This document shows positions 1 through 8,469 of a stretch of 21,725 bases of DNA, piece after piece. Each line of letters starts with the position of its first letter. Within the stretch, counting starts at the first letter, position 1. Source of the stretch: QHWF01 sp036848175 (lineage in GTDB: Bacteria; Acidobacteriota; Vicinamibacteria; Vicinamibacterales; CAVVIG01); contig DAIUKO010000093.1 in NCBI GenBank assembly GCA_036848175.1, forward strand, positions 1 through 21,725, read 5' to 3'. The notes under the pieces are model-generated. The model was given only the letters and a program-made list of their open reading frames with translations. It ran no database searches and had not been told where the DNA came from. The translations under genes were made by a program, and so were the position numbers.

Positions 1-43
1 GACCGCGTTCCCGTTCCGATCCCTGCGTTCACGGAGAAGTGCA

Positions 44-1900
44 ATGAAATCCTCTGTTCGAAACCTGATGCTGTGCGTGTTCACGCTCATCGTCGTCCCG
101 CTCGCCCTGGTCCTCCAGGGTGCGGTCACGATCTCGCCCGCCGGCCCGACGGTGATCGTCGGCCAGAGCGTTCAGCTCACCGCGAACGGCGTCGTCACGC
201 CGACCATGATTGCCACCGGTGCAGGCCACTCGTGCGTGTTGTTTTCGGATCAGTCCGTGCGCTGCACGGGACAGAACAGCCAGGGCGAAGTGGGCAACAA
301 CACCTTCACCAATGTGTTCGAGCCGGCCGTCGCCATCGGGACGACGACGCCGGTCAGCCTGCGAACCGGCCTGGAGCACACCTGCACGCTCGTCAGCGAC
401 GGCAGGATGCAGTGCTGGGGCACGAACTTCACCGGACAGCTCGGCGACGGAACCATGGGCGGCTTCGCGATGGTGCCGCAGTTCGTGCACAACATGACGA
501 CCGCGATCAAAGTCGTGACCGGAGGCTTCCACACGTGCGCGATCCTGCCCGATCACACGGCGCAGTGCTGGGGCCGCAACCAGGACGGACAGTTGGGCAA
601 CGGCGACAGCACGACGGACGTGCCACTGCCCGGCGCGGTACAGGGCCTCGGTCCAGTTGCCGATCTGATTGGCGGCGGCTACCACAACTGCGCGCTCATC
701 GGGGACGGCACGGCCAAATGCTGGGGACGCAACGATCGCGGCCAGGTCGGCAACGGGACCTCGGTCGGCCCCATCACCCAACCGCAGCAGGTCAGCGGAC
801 TGACGACCGCCGCTGCGCTCAGCCTCGGCACGTACCACAGTTGCGCGCTGCTTCAGAACGGAACGGTGCAGTGCTGGGGCCAGGGCGACTTCGGCCAGAT
901 CGGTGTGCCCGGCGCCGCCTTTTCGGCGACACCTGCGACCGTCGCCGGCATCGGCCCCGCCGTCGGCATCTACACCGGCTTCATGCACACGTGCGCTGCG
1001 CTTGCAGACGGGACGGTGTGGTGCTGGGGACGAAATGACTTCGGCCAACTCGGTGACGGAACGACGGTCAGCACCGCCACGCCGGTGCAGGCGCGCGGAA
1101 TCGCCAACCCGCGCATGCTCGCGTTGGGGATCGGGCACACCTGCGCGCTGCTGCAGGACCTCTCGGTTCGTTGCTGGGGAGAAGGCGATCTGGGCGAATT
1201 CGGAACGGGCACCGCGACCAACTCGCTGACGCCGGTGACGATGCATGGAACCGGGTTGACGTGGACGAGCAGCGACACCAGCGTGGCGACCGTCAGCGCC
1301 AGCGGCGTCGTCACCGGCGTGGCCGTCGGCACGGCGACGATCACCGCCACTGACGGATTCGGCAACGCCGGCAGCACCGCGGTCACGGTGAGACAGTTGT
1401 TCACGCTCAACATCCTGCGGCAAGGCGACGGCAGCGGCACGGTCGCCTCGACGCCCGCGGGCCTCAACTGCCCGACAACGTGCTCGGCTCAGTTCGTCAG
1501 CGACTCACAGGTGACGCTGACGGCGGCGCCCGCAGCGAACTCACTCTTCACCGGATGGACCGGCTGCGACTCGGTCTCCGGTGCGACGTGCACGGTCTCG
1601 ATGTCGTCGTCGAGATCGGTGACGGCGATTTTCATGCTCAAGCGATTCACGCTGACGGTGTCGACCACCGGAATCGGCAAAGGCACGGTGACCTCGTCGC
1701 CGCCCGGAATCAACTGCGGCTCGGCCTGCGGGAGTGATTTCGTGATCGGAACGCCCGTCACGCTCACCGCCACGCCTGCGACCTTGTCGATCTTCACAGG
1801 GTGGACCGGCTGCGACAGTGAGAACGGATCAACGTGCACGGTGACGATGGGCGCGAACAAATCGGTGTCCGCATCCTTCACAGGAATCCCGCTCTTCTGA
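44..1900 (+). CDS. Secreted RCC1-type beta-propeller protein with split BIG2 domain and two C-terminal bacterial repeats
   Basis: The 618-residue product starts with a hydrophobic signal segment (about residues 7-26). ATG 44 has a GGAG ribosome site at 33-36. Residues 56-403 hold seven RCC1-like repeats of about 50 residues, each with an H-(T/S/N)-C ... CWG-x-N-x-x-G-Q-(L/V)-G pattern, enough for one closed seven-blade propeller. Cysteine pairs lie exactly ten residues apart in all seven blades (64/74 to 367/377). Residues 27-50 look like the first strands of a BIG2 Ig-like domain, and 404-449 (TWTSSDTSVATVSASGVV...) like the rest of it, so the propeller appears inserted in that domain. Residues 452-530 and 534-612 are two cysteine-containing repeats of the divergent InlB-B type (FTGWTGCDS in both). 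Likely extracellular or surface-bound adhesion or binding protein; no catalytic site seen. First gene of an operon with the two lyase-like genes downstream (24-base gap). Confidence 0.85.
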   Translation: MKSSVRNLMLCVFTLIVVPLALVLQGAVTISPAGPTVIVGQSVQLTANGVVTPTMIATGAGHSCVLFSDQSVRCTGQNSQGEVGNNTFTNVFEPAVAIGTTTPVSLRTGLEHTCTLVSDGRMQCWGTNFTGQLGDGTMGGFAMVPQFVHNMTTAIKVVTGGFHTCAILPDHTAQCWGRNQDGQLGNGDSTTDVPLPGAVQGLGPVADLIGGGYHNCALIGDGTAKCWGRNDRGQVGNGTSVGPITQPQQVSGLTTAAALSLGTYHSCALLQNGTVQCWGQGDFGQIGVPGAAFSATPATVAGIGPAVGIYTGFMHTCAALADGTVWCWGRNDFGQLGDGTTVSTATPVQARGIANPRMLALGIGHTCALLQDLSVRCWGEGDLGEFGTGTATNSLTPVTMHGTGLTWTSSDTSVATVSASGVVTGVAVGTATITATDGFGNAGSTAVTVRQLFTLNILRQGDGSGTVASTPAGLNCPTTCSAQFVSDSQVTLTAAPAANSLFTGWTGCDSVSGATCTVSMSSSRSVTAIFMLKRFTLTVSTTGIGKGTVTSSPPGINCGSACGSDFVIGTPVTLTATPATLSIFTGWTGCDSENGSTCTVTMGANKSVSASFTGIPLF

Positions 1901-1924
1901 CGCCGCGGTCAGGAAGGATCTGAC

Positions 1925-2848
1925 GTGAGATCGAAGTACCACCGGGCAGGAATGTGTGCGTGGATGGCGATCGTTGCGATCGCCGCCGGAGGCTGCATCG
2001 CGCGCGGCGCTCCGGTCATCGAATCCGGCTGCGACACATCGAACGGCGCGCTTCTCCTTTGCGACAACTTCGAGGACGGCCGATTTCAGTCGCGGTGGGA
2101 CATCGGCGGGCACCAGGGCACATGGCCGCGGTCCGAGTTCGTGCTGTGCACGAACGACAACTTCGGGTTCCACGATCGGTGCGCCGCGTGGAGCAACCAG
2201 CTCGTCTTCGATCACGAGTGGGGGTTCTACGGGTACGACGCGCGGCGACCGTTTGCGCCGCAGTCGGAGTTCTACGTGCGCTGGTATCAGTACATCTCCG
2301 ACCCGTACCAATGGGGGACGCTCGAAGACAAGTCGGTGCTCCTCCACGATCCCGGAAACACGATCACCGCGTACGTCGCGACGAACCGAAACCATCTGCC
2401 CGTCGTGCAGGACAGCGGCCCGGGCATGCCTTACGTCGCGAACTACCAGGATGTCGACTGGTCCGAAACCGGCGGTCGATCCACGAAGGTCAATCGCTTC
2501 CAGAACCAGCGGCACAACATCACGCTTCAACCCGGCAAGTGGTACCTGTTCGAGTGGTACATCAAGCTGAACACGCCGGGCGCCTCCGACGGCGCGACCA
2601 GTCTATGGATTGACGATGCCAGCCAGCCGATCGCGAGTCAGACACTGCGGATGAAATACGACGACATGCGGTGGCTCAAGTCGTCGGACGCCGGCAAGCA
2701 GTTCGGCGTCCTGCGCCTCACCGTTTACGACCAGCGATGCGACGGCGAACCGAATACATGCCCGCCGGCGGGTCCGTCGATCCTGAAGCAATCGCAGCGC
2801 TGGGACAACATCGTGGTCAGCACACGGCCGGTGGGAGGGATTCACTGA
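1925..2848 (+). CDS. Secreted (probable lipoprotein) polysaccharide-lyase/concanavalin-like protein, copy 1
   Basis: The 307-residue protein uses GTG 1925, supported by AGGAAGG at 1911-1917 seven bases upstream. Residues 10-24 form a signal segment ending AAGGC, so Cys24 may be a lipidated cysteine, although the lipobox is not classical. The rest is one domain rich in Trp and Tyr with FYVRWYQY, GTLEDKS, VANYQD and a WYLFEWYIKLN ... DG ... LWIDD stretch. This resembles the jelly-roll (ConA-like) fold of secreted polysaccharide lyases and heparin-lyase-I-like proteins. I do not recognise a specific lyase family or a proven catalytic set, so enzyme activity is an inference and a pure binding role is possible. 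The next gene encodes a close paralogue, and the stop and start overlap there as TGATG. Confidence 0.8.
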   Translation: MRSKYHRAGMCAWMAIVAIAAGGCIARGAPVIESGCDTSNGALLLCDNFEDGRFQSRWDIGGHQGTWPRSEFVLCTNDNFGFHDRCAAWSNQLVFDHEWGFYGYDARRPFAPQSEFYVRWYQYISDPYQWGTLEDKSVLLHDPGNTITAYVATNRNHLPVVQDSGPGMPYVANYQDVDWSETGGRSTKVNRFQNQRHNITLQPGKWYLFEWYIKLNTPGASDGATSLWIDDASQPIASQTLRMKYDDMRWLKSSDAGKQFGVLRLTVYDQRCDGEPNTCPPAGPSILKQSQRWDNIVVSTRPVGGIH

Positions 2849-4092
2849 TGCGCGCGCAGACAGCATTCGTCATTCTGCTCGCCCTGATCGCACTCGGGCC
2901 GCAGCGTCCGCACGCCGCCGGCCAGCAAATCGACGGCGCGTGCCGAGTACACGGGTCCGACGGCGATCTGGTCCTCTGCGACGACTTCGAAGCCGCCGAC
3001 GTCCTCCAGCACTGGGACGTCGGCAGCAACTCGAACACCTGGCCGATCGCCGACTTCGTGCGCTGCGGCGACGGATTCGGCTACAAGGATCAGTGTGCGG
3101 CGTGGAGCAATCGCCTGAAGTTCGACACGTTCTGGGGATACTGGGGCTACGACGCGTGGCGGCCGTTCGTACCGCAGAAAGCGTTTTACGTTCGCTGGTA
3201 CCAGTACGTGTCGAACCCATACGTCTGGGGCACGCTCGAGGACAAGTCGCTCCTGCTCGAAGATCCGACCGGTACGGCCACCGCGTACGTGGCGACCAGC
3301 CGGAACGAGTTGCCGGTCGAGCCGGACAGCGGTCCGGGAAAGCCGTTCGTCGCGAACTATCAGGATCTCGACTGGCCGGAGACGGGCGGCCGCTACACGC
3401 TGGTGAACCGCTTTCAGAATCAGGGCAACGACATCACCATCAAGCCAGGGCGATGGTATCTGTTCGAGTGGTATGTGAAGTTGAACACGCCCGGAGTCTC
3501 GGACGGCGTGACCAAGCTGTGGATCGATGACGCGTCGCAGCCGATCGTCGAGCAGACGCTGCGCCTGGCCTACGACGACATGCGCTGGCTGCGAACGACA
3601 GACGCCGCCAAGCAATTCGCGTTCGTGCGCCTCACGGTCTACGACCAGCGATGCGACGGCTCACCGAACCGTTGTCCGCCGAATGGGCCATCGATACTGG
3701 ATCAGTGGCAGAAATGGGATCACGTAGCAGTCGCCACGAGCCCGATCGGCCCGATCGAAGTGCCCGAGTGCGGTTCCGCGCAGGCGGTGCCGAACGTACT
3801 GTGGCCGCCCGACAAACGCTTCGTCTGGATCCGCATCCGCGGCGTGACCGATCCGCAGCAGCGGCCGCTGCACATCAGGATCGGCCGCGTCACCGAGGCG
3901 ACCGGCAGCGCCAGACAGGTGTCGGCATTGCCGGACGACGCACGCGTGTACGGCGAGATGCTCCGGCTGCGCGCGGAACGCGACGACGATGGCCGCGAAC
4001 GGATGTACCGGATTTACTTCACCGCTCAGAATGAGCAAGGCCTGCAGTGCACGGGAAAGGTCCGCGTGCGCGTCCCGCGTGGCAAACGGTGA
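2848..4092 (+). CDS. Secreted polysaccharide-lyase/concanavalin-like protein, copy 2, with extra C-terminal Ig-like module
   Basis: ATG 2848 shares one base with the preceding TGA and has GGGAGGGA at 2833-2840. This was preferred to an upstream in-frame start at 2671, which would overlap the previous gene by 59 codons. The 414-residue product has a signal peptide (about 1-25, ending HAAG). Residues 30-300 align almost gap-free with the upstream protein, including FYVRWYQY, WGTLEDKS, NRFQNQ, WYLFEWY.KLNTPG, LWIDDASQPI and VYDQRCDG; by eye well over half the residues match. Residues 307-412 are an added module with VLWPPDKRFVWIRI, LRAERDDDGR and C-T-G-K-V-R-V-R-V-P. It resembles the LWPP(N/D)-type Ig-like modules found at the end of many bacterial secreted proteins. 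Likely extracellular carbohydrate lyase or binder; the substrate is unknown. Confidence 0.82.
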   Translation: MRAQTAFVILLALIALGPQRPHAAGQQIDGACRVHGSDGDLVLCDDFEAADVLQHWDVGSNSNTWPIADFVRCGDGFGYKDQCAAWSNRLKFDTFWGYWGYDAWRPFVPQKAFYVRWYQYVSNPYVWGTLEDKSLLLEDPTGTATAYVATSRNELPVEPDSGPGKPFVANYQDLDWPETGGRYTLVNRFQNQGNDITIKPGRWYLFEWYVKLNTPGVSDGVTKLWIDDASQPIVEQTLRLAYDDMRWLRTTDAAKQFAFVRLTVYDQRCDGSPNRCPPNGPSILDQWQKWDHVAVATSPIGPIEVPECGSAQAVPNVLWPPDKRFVWIRIRGVTDPQQRPLHIRIGRVTEATGSARQVSALPDDARVYGEMLRLRAERDDDGRERMYRIYFTAQNEQGLQCTGKVRVRVPRGKR

Positions 4093-4104
4093 AGAAGTTC
4101 CCGC

Positions 4105-4157
4105 CGCGGGGCCTGGCTTGTCCACCGTGGCTTCAGTGGAGGTGGAAAGGCCCCGCG
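4105..4157. terminator. Probable bidirectional terminator between convergent genes
   Basis: A perfect 10-bp inverted repeat (CGCGGGGCCT at 4105-4114, AGGCCCCGCG at 4148-4157) encloses a second pairing, TCCACC 4121-4126 with GGTGGA 4141-4146. It lies in the 88 bases between the stop codons of the genes ending at 4092 (+) and 4181 (-). There is no clear T-run, so factor-independent termination is likely but not certain. Confidence 0.6.
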
Positions 4158-4180
4158 CCAGGACGTTTCTTGAACGCGCC

Positions 4181-7100
4181 TCAACGACGACTCAGATAAC
4201 TGTGATCGAACCGGTAGAAGTCCTGTTCATTCTTCACGTCACCGGTGTTGCCGCCCCAGGTCGGACTGATCTGATACTCGACGAACCCGTTGTCGTTCGG
4301 AAACTTGATGTTCGTGTAGTTGCCGATCAAGACGCCGTCCATCCACCAGCGGATGATTCCATCCCCCGCCCCATAGCTGCTCTCGTACTTCAAGTACCAC
4401 TCCAGCCGGTGCCACTGCCCTAACGTCACAGCTACGTTGTTGACGTTCGGCGTGAGCCACGCCGTTCCCTGTTCGGGCCATTGCACGTCCGAGCGCAGTT
4501 CGTACGGTCCGCCCTTCGGACCGTACATCGCCATGAACACGCTGGAGTGCAGAACCTGCAGAAACTGAATCTTGTTGACGTTGCTGGCGTTGCCTTGCCA
4601 GGGACTGCTCGGTTTCCACCACATGCCCACGAAGATCTCTTTCGTGTTCACTCCGAAGTACTGCGTCGCGGGCGCGGCGCCGTCCACGAACCCGGTGGGA
4701 TAGATGTATTCGAGCACGTTGGCCGGCGACATCGGCGCGGTGGAATCGCTGACGATGTGATCCGTTCCCGGTGAGCGTCGGTTCCATCCGCCACCGACCG
4801 TGACATTCCACGGCTGATCGGTGAGCACGGTGAATCCCGCCGGCTCGTTCGGCCACGCCGACCCCGTTGCGTTGCTGACCGTCACGCCGACGCCTGTCGA
4901 CGTGGTGCGATTGCCGGCCGCGTCGCGCGCCACCGCCGTCAGCGTGTGAGCGCCGTTCGACGATTGCGTCGTGTCCCACGTGATCGACGTCCCGCCTCCC
5001 GTCACTTCCCCTCCCAGATTCGCACCATCGAGCTTGAACTGCACGCCGACGACGCCGACGTTGTCGGTCGCGTTGGCCGTGACGATCACGGTCGATCCGG
5101 ACACCGTCGATCCTGGAGGCGGCGCGGTGATCGACACCGACGGCGGCGTCGTGTCCGAGGCGTTCGACGTCAGGCACCCGACGTAGCTCCTGGCCAGGAC
5201 GAGGTGCGCGAACTTCATGTCGAGCCGTCCGCCGGCCGACGTATCCGGAGAGAAGTTCTGCAGCCAGATGTAGTTCAGATTCAAGGCCGGGTCGCTTCTC
5301 CATTGGAAGCCCGGGAACGGTGAGCCGCTCGGATCCTGAGTGAAGATGCCGCCGGACCATGTTCCATTCGGGAAGCCGGCGCCAAGGTGGCTCACTTTGG
5401 TGCCGTTCACCCAAATCGCGTGCTCGCCATTGGACGCCGTCACCGGACTATTCAGCTTGATCATGTGCTCGACGCACATCCACTGACCGGGAGTCGCCTT
5501 CACGTTCGGGTTGTTGAGCAGCAGGTTCCCCCAATAATTGTTGTCTGCCGACTGGTGCATGCCCATCCAGTAGTCGTAGTGATCGAACAAGCTGGTGGAA
5601 TTCGACGGTTCGGCGGAGCCGCTGAATCGATCCGTTCCCGTCGGCTTGATGCCGGCCTGCGGATTCGGCCACGAGAGCGGCGGATTGTAGCCGCCCATCC
5701 ACACACCGGTGTGCGTGTAGTTCGCCGTCGTCGGGTACTTGATGTAGAAGCGGAGATACAGCGTGTCGTCGTTGCCCGGACTGAGCAGCTTGTACAGATG
5801 ACCGCCGGTGCTGGCGCCGCCGCCGATCCACGGAATCACCAGCGAGCTCGGTCCGGGGCTGCCCGCCGGGATGTCGCTGCTGAACGACATCGCGGATCCA
5901 TTCGAGACGTCAGTCCATCGAACGAACAGATTGTTGAGCGACCCTTCGTCGAAGCGCTCGACGAAGACCACAGCCGAATCGGTTTCGATGCCGACGTCGC
6001 CGGGGTAGCGGGCGGCGATTCCGCCCGTTGCCGGCGCGAGCGTCGTGAACGTGAAGTCGCCCGACACCGCGAGATTCCCGGCTGCGTCGCCCGACCGGAC
6101 ACGGAAATGATAGGTGGTGCCTGGCGCGAGCCCGCCGAGCGTGACCGAATGCGACGTCACCTTTGCCGTCGCCAACGCGGTCGACGTGCCATAGCTGCTC
6201 GTCGCGCCGTAATCGACCTGCGAATCGCTCGCCTCGTCGGTGGTCCAGCCGATCGTCGCGCCGGTCTGCGTGATCGCCGACGCTGAGATGGCGGAGAGCG
6301 TCGGCGGCGTCGTGTCGTTCGAGACGGTGACGACGACATTCGCCGCTGTTGTCCTGTTGCCGGCCGCATCGCGGGCGACGGCGGTGAGCGTGTGGCTGCC
6401 ATTCGCCGCAGTCGTCGTGTTCCAGGCCGCCGCATAGGGTGCCGAGACGTCTTCGGCGCCGAGGTTCGCGCCGTCGAGTTTGAACTGGACGCCGGCGACG
6501 CCGACGTTGTCGCTCGCGTTTGCCGTCACTGAAATCGTTCCCGAGACCGTGGCGCCTGCAGCCGGTGCGGCGATCGAGACGGCCGGCGGCGTCGTATCCG
6601 GAGGCGGCAGCGAGTACTTCACGTACAAGTACGGCCGCAGGGTCGTGTCGGCGTATTCCATGCTCGCGAAAGAGCGGTAGCGGTCGCGCAGCTTGGACGG
6701 GTCCGAGTTGAGCAGCACGCCGAAGTTGGTCGAAGGACTGGCGAGCCATTCCCGAACCATCGTCGTGATCGTCCACGTCTTGTAGCCGGGTGTCTTGCCG
6801 ATCGCCTTGGTGTCGTACGCCGTCGAAATGTCGGCCTGCGCCAGCGGAACGCCGTTGTAACAGCACGCATTCGCCGTCCACGCCGTCGTCCCGTTGGTCG
6901 TGTAGCCGGTCGCGGCGGTGATGACCGGGTTCTTCTTCAACTTGTTCGCCGTGATCCTGTAGGTCGCATCGGCCGATGCGTCGCTTTCGACGAGCGCGAC
7001 GTTCAGCACCGCCTGCTGTACCGTCGCGCCGGAGGGCAGAGCGGACAGGTCGAATTTCATCAGGATCGCATTGGCGACGCGGTTGTCCGGCCACGTGTAG

Positions 7101-8155
7101 GTCGTCAACCTGGCGTTGGTGCTGTAATTCGTCGCGTCGATACTGATCGTCGTATCCTGCGGCGTGAGCCGCACCGCATTGTTGGTGACGGTGATGGCGA
7201 CGGTGCTGGACGTTGCGGTGTTGCCGGCGCCGTCGCGGGCCACCGCCGTCAGCGAGTGGGTGCCGTCGGGCACGCCCGTGGTATTCCAGGAGACGCCGAA
7301 CGGCGCCGCCGTATCTGCCGCACCGAGATTCGAGCCGTCGAGTTTGAACTGCACGCTGGCAACACCCGCGTTGTCGCTGGCGTTGGCCGTCACGGAGACC
7401 GTGCCCGAGACCGCCGCGCCTGCCGAAGGCGCGGTGATCGAAACCGAGGGCGGCGTGGTGTCGGCAGCAGGCAGCGTATAGGTCACCGCCAGGTACGGCC
7501 GCAGGGTGGCGTCGGCGTTTTCCATGCTCGCGAAGGAGCGATAGCGATCGCGCAGCCTGGCGGCGTCCGAATTGAGCAGCACGCCGAAGTTGGTCGCGGG
7601 ATTCGCCAGCCATTCCTGAACCATCGACGTCATCAGCCACGTCTTGTAGCCGGTCGTCTTGTCGATGGCTTCAGTGTCGTACGGCGCCGAGATATCAGCC
7701 TGCGCCAGCGGCACACTGTTGTTACAGCATGCATTCGCCGTCCACCCGGTCGTCCCATCGGTCGTGTAGCCGGTCGCGGCGGCGATCACCGGGTTCTTCG
7801 TCAACTTGTTCGCTGTGATCGTGTATGTCGCATCCGATGTCGCATCGCTTTCGACGAGTGCGAGACTCAGCGCTGCCTGCTGCACGGTGGCACCCGCGGG
7901 CAGACTCGAGAGATCGAACTTCATCACGATCGCGTTGGCGACGCGGTTGTCGGGCCACGTGTAGGTCCGCAACTGAGGATCGCTGCTGTAGTTCGCCGCG
8001 TCGATATTGAGATACGTGTCCTGCGGCGACACCTGCAGTCGATACGTGGTCGATTGCGCGGTTGCTGCTGATTGATGGATCGCGACGATGAGGGCCGCCG
8101 GAACCAGCGCCGACGCCGCGAACACACACCACGACCGATCGCATCGTGCAAGCAT
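4181..8155 (-). CDS. Large secreted modular protein: two DNRLRE, three Ig-like, one FN3 and two lyase-like domains
   Basis: The 1324-residue start at ATG 8155 is chosen because GGGGGA lies just upstream and a signal peptide follows at once (ending ATAQ, about residue 34). A longer frame to 8338 would only add 61 basic residues. Domain order: DNRLRE-like 36-228 (YTWPDNRVANAIVMKFDLS); Ig-like 231-325 (TPPSVSITAPSAGA...VQFKLDG); second DNRLRE 328-516; Ig-like 519-612; FN3-like 614-706 (GLAPGTTYHFRVRSGD); lyase/ConA-like 715-995 (FVERFDEGSL...LRFYIKY...GQWMCVEHMIKLN); Ig-like 1000-1095; second lyase/ConA-like 1100-1324 (GQWHRLEWYLKYESS...WWMDGVLIG). Both DNRLRE copies keep an N-A-C-C motif. The lyase-like domains share the GxW..xEwyiK...G..W..G core with the two proteins encoded opposite. 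Likely an extracellular multi-modular polysaccharide binder or lyase; no cell-wall or sorting anchor was seen. Confidence 0.88.
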   Translation of the reverse strand: MLARCDRSWCVFAASALVPAALIVAIHQSAATAQSTTYRLQVSPQDTYLNIDAANYSSDPQLRTYTWPDNRVANAIVMKFDLSSLPAGATVQQAALSLALVESDATSDATYTITANKLTKNPVIAAATGYTTDGTTGWTANACCNNSVPLAQADISAPYDTEAIDKTTGYKTWLMTSMVQEWLANPATNFGVLLNSDAARLRDRYRSFASMENADATLRPYLAVTYTLPAADTTPPSVSITAPSAGAAVSGTVSVTANASDNAGVASVQFKLDGSNLGAADTAAPFGVSWNTTGVPDGTHSLTAVARDGAGNTATSSTVAITVTNNAVRLTPQDTTISIDATNYSTNARLTTYTWPDNRVANAILMKFDLSALPSGATVQQAVLNVALVESDASADATYRITANKLKKNPVITAATGYTTNGTTAWTANACCYNGVPLAQADISTAYDTKAIGKTPGYKTWTITTMVREWLASPSTNFGVLLNSDPSKLRDRYRSFASMEYADTTLRPYLYVKYSLPPPDTTPPAVSIAAPAAGATVSGTISVTANASDNVGVAGVQFKLDGANLGAEDVSAPYAAAWNTTTAANGSHTLTAVARDAAGNRTTAANVVVTVSNDTTPPTLSAISASAITQTGATIGWTTDEASDSQVDYGATSSYGTSTALATAKVTSHSVTLGGLAPGTTYHFRVRSGDAAGNLAVSGDFTFTTLAPATGGIAARYPGDVGIETDSAVVFVERFDEGSLNNLFVRWTDVSNGSAMSFSSDIPAGSPGPSSLVIPWIGGGASTGGHLYKLLSPGNDDTLYLRFYIKYPTTANYTHTGVWMGGYNPPLSWPNPQAGIKPTGTDRFSGSAEPSNSTSLFDHYDYWMGMHQSADNNYWGNLLLNNPNVKATPGQWMCVEHMIKLNSPVTASNGEHAIWVNGTKVSHLGAGFPNGTWSGGIFTQDPSGSPFPGFQWRSDPALNLNYIWLQNFSPDTSAGGRLDMKFAHLVLARSYVGCLTSNASDTTPPSVSITAPPPGSTVSGSTVIVTANATDNVGVVGVQFKLDGANLGGEVTGGGTSITWDTTQSSNGAHTLTAVARDAAGNRTTSTGVGVTVSNATGSAWPNEPAGFTVLTDQPWNVTVGGGWNRRSPGTDHIVSDSTAPMSPANVLEYIYPTGFVDGAAPATQYFGVNTKEIFVGMWWKPSSPWQGNASNVNKIQFLQVLHSSVFMAMYGPKGGPYELRSDVQWPEQGTAWLTPNVNNVAVTLGQWHRLEWYLKYESSYGAGDGIIRWWMDGVLIGNYTNIKFPNDNGFVEYQISPTWGGNTGDVKNEQDFYRFDHSYLSRR
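6320..8050 (-). repeat. Tandem duplication of a DNRLRE plus Ig-like module inside the large secreted gene
   Basis: Copy 1 spans about 7181-8050 and copy 2 about 6320-7174. Each encodes a DNRLRE domain of about 190 residues followed by an Ig-like domain of about 95. The copies are similar at protein level along their whole length (TYTWPDNRVANAI, TANKL.KNPVI.AATGYTT, LLNSD...LRDRYRSFASME). Nucleotide stretches are also conserved, for example GTTGGCGACGCGGTTGTC.GGCCACGTGTAGGT in both. This is an internal gene duplication, not a mobile element. Confidence 0.8.
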
Positions 8156-8469
8156 CGAATCCCCCGTCGATAAGTCGACTGGATCGAGCCCACGACGTCC
8201 ACGACGTGGTGCGACGCTCTTGGGTCGCGCCCGCGACGCGGTCTCGTCACGGGAACTTGTTGACGCGCTCGACTCGAGCAACGGGGGTGCCAAGGGACGG
8301 CCTGCGACAGTGAGCACGTTCGTGCGGCGCTTCGGCACGACACTCCGGTGCGCGCACGATCAGTGAGTTGCAGAATTGCGAGTGAGGAATCAAATCTCAG
8401 TCGCGCATTTCAATACTCATCGATGTGTCGCATGTGATGGGTTCCAATGCTCGGCGACCACCGTTGATT

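Noticed and set aside
29..1423. 464-residue open frame on the minus strand opposite the RCC1 gene
   Set aside because: The translation is Arg/Ala/Gly/His-rich low-complexity sequence with no domain, mirrors the repeats of the real gene, and has no ribosome site.
5910..7640. 576-residue minus-strand open frame within the large secreted gene
   Set aside because: It is a shifted frame of the DNRLRE/Ig repeats, very rich in Arg, Asp and His; the overlapping frame has clear domains.
8156..8338. 61-residue N-terminal extension of the large secreted protein
   Set aside because: It is basic and unrelated to a signal peptide, whereas ATG 8155 has a GGGGGA site and is followed at once by a signal peptide.
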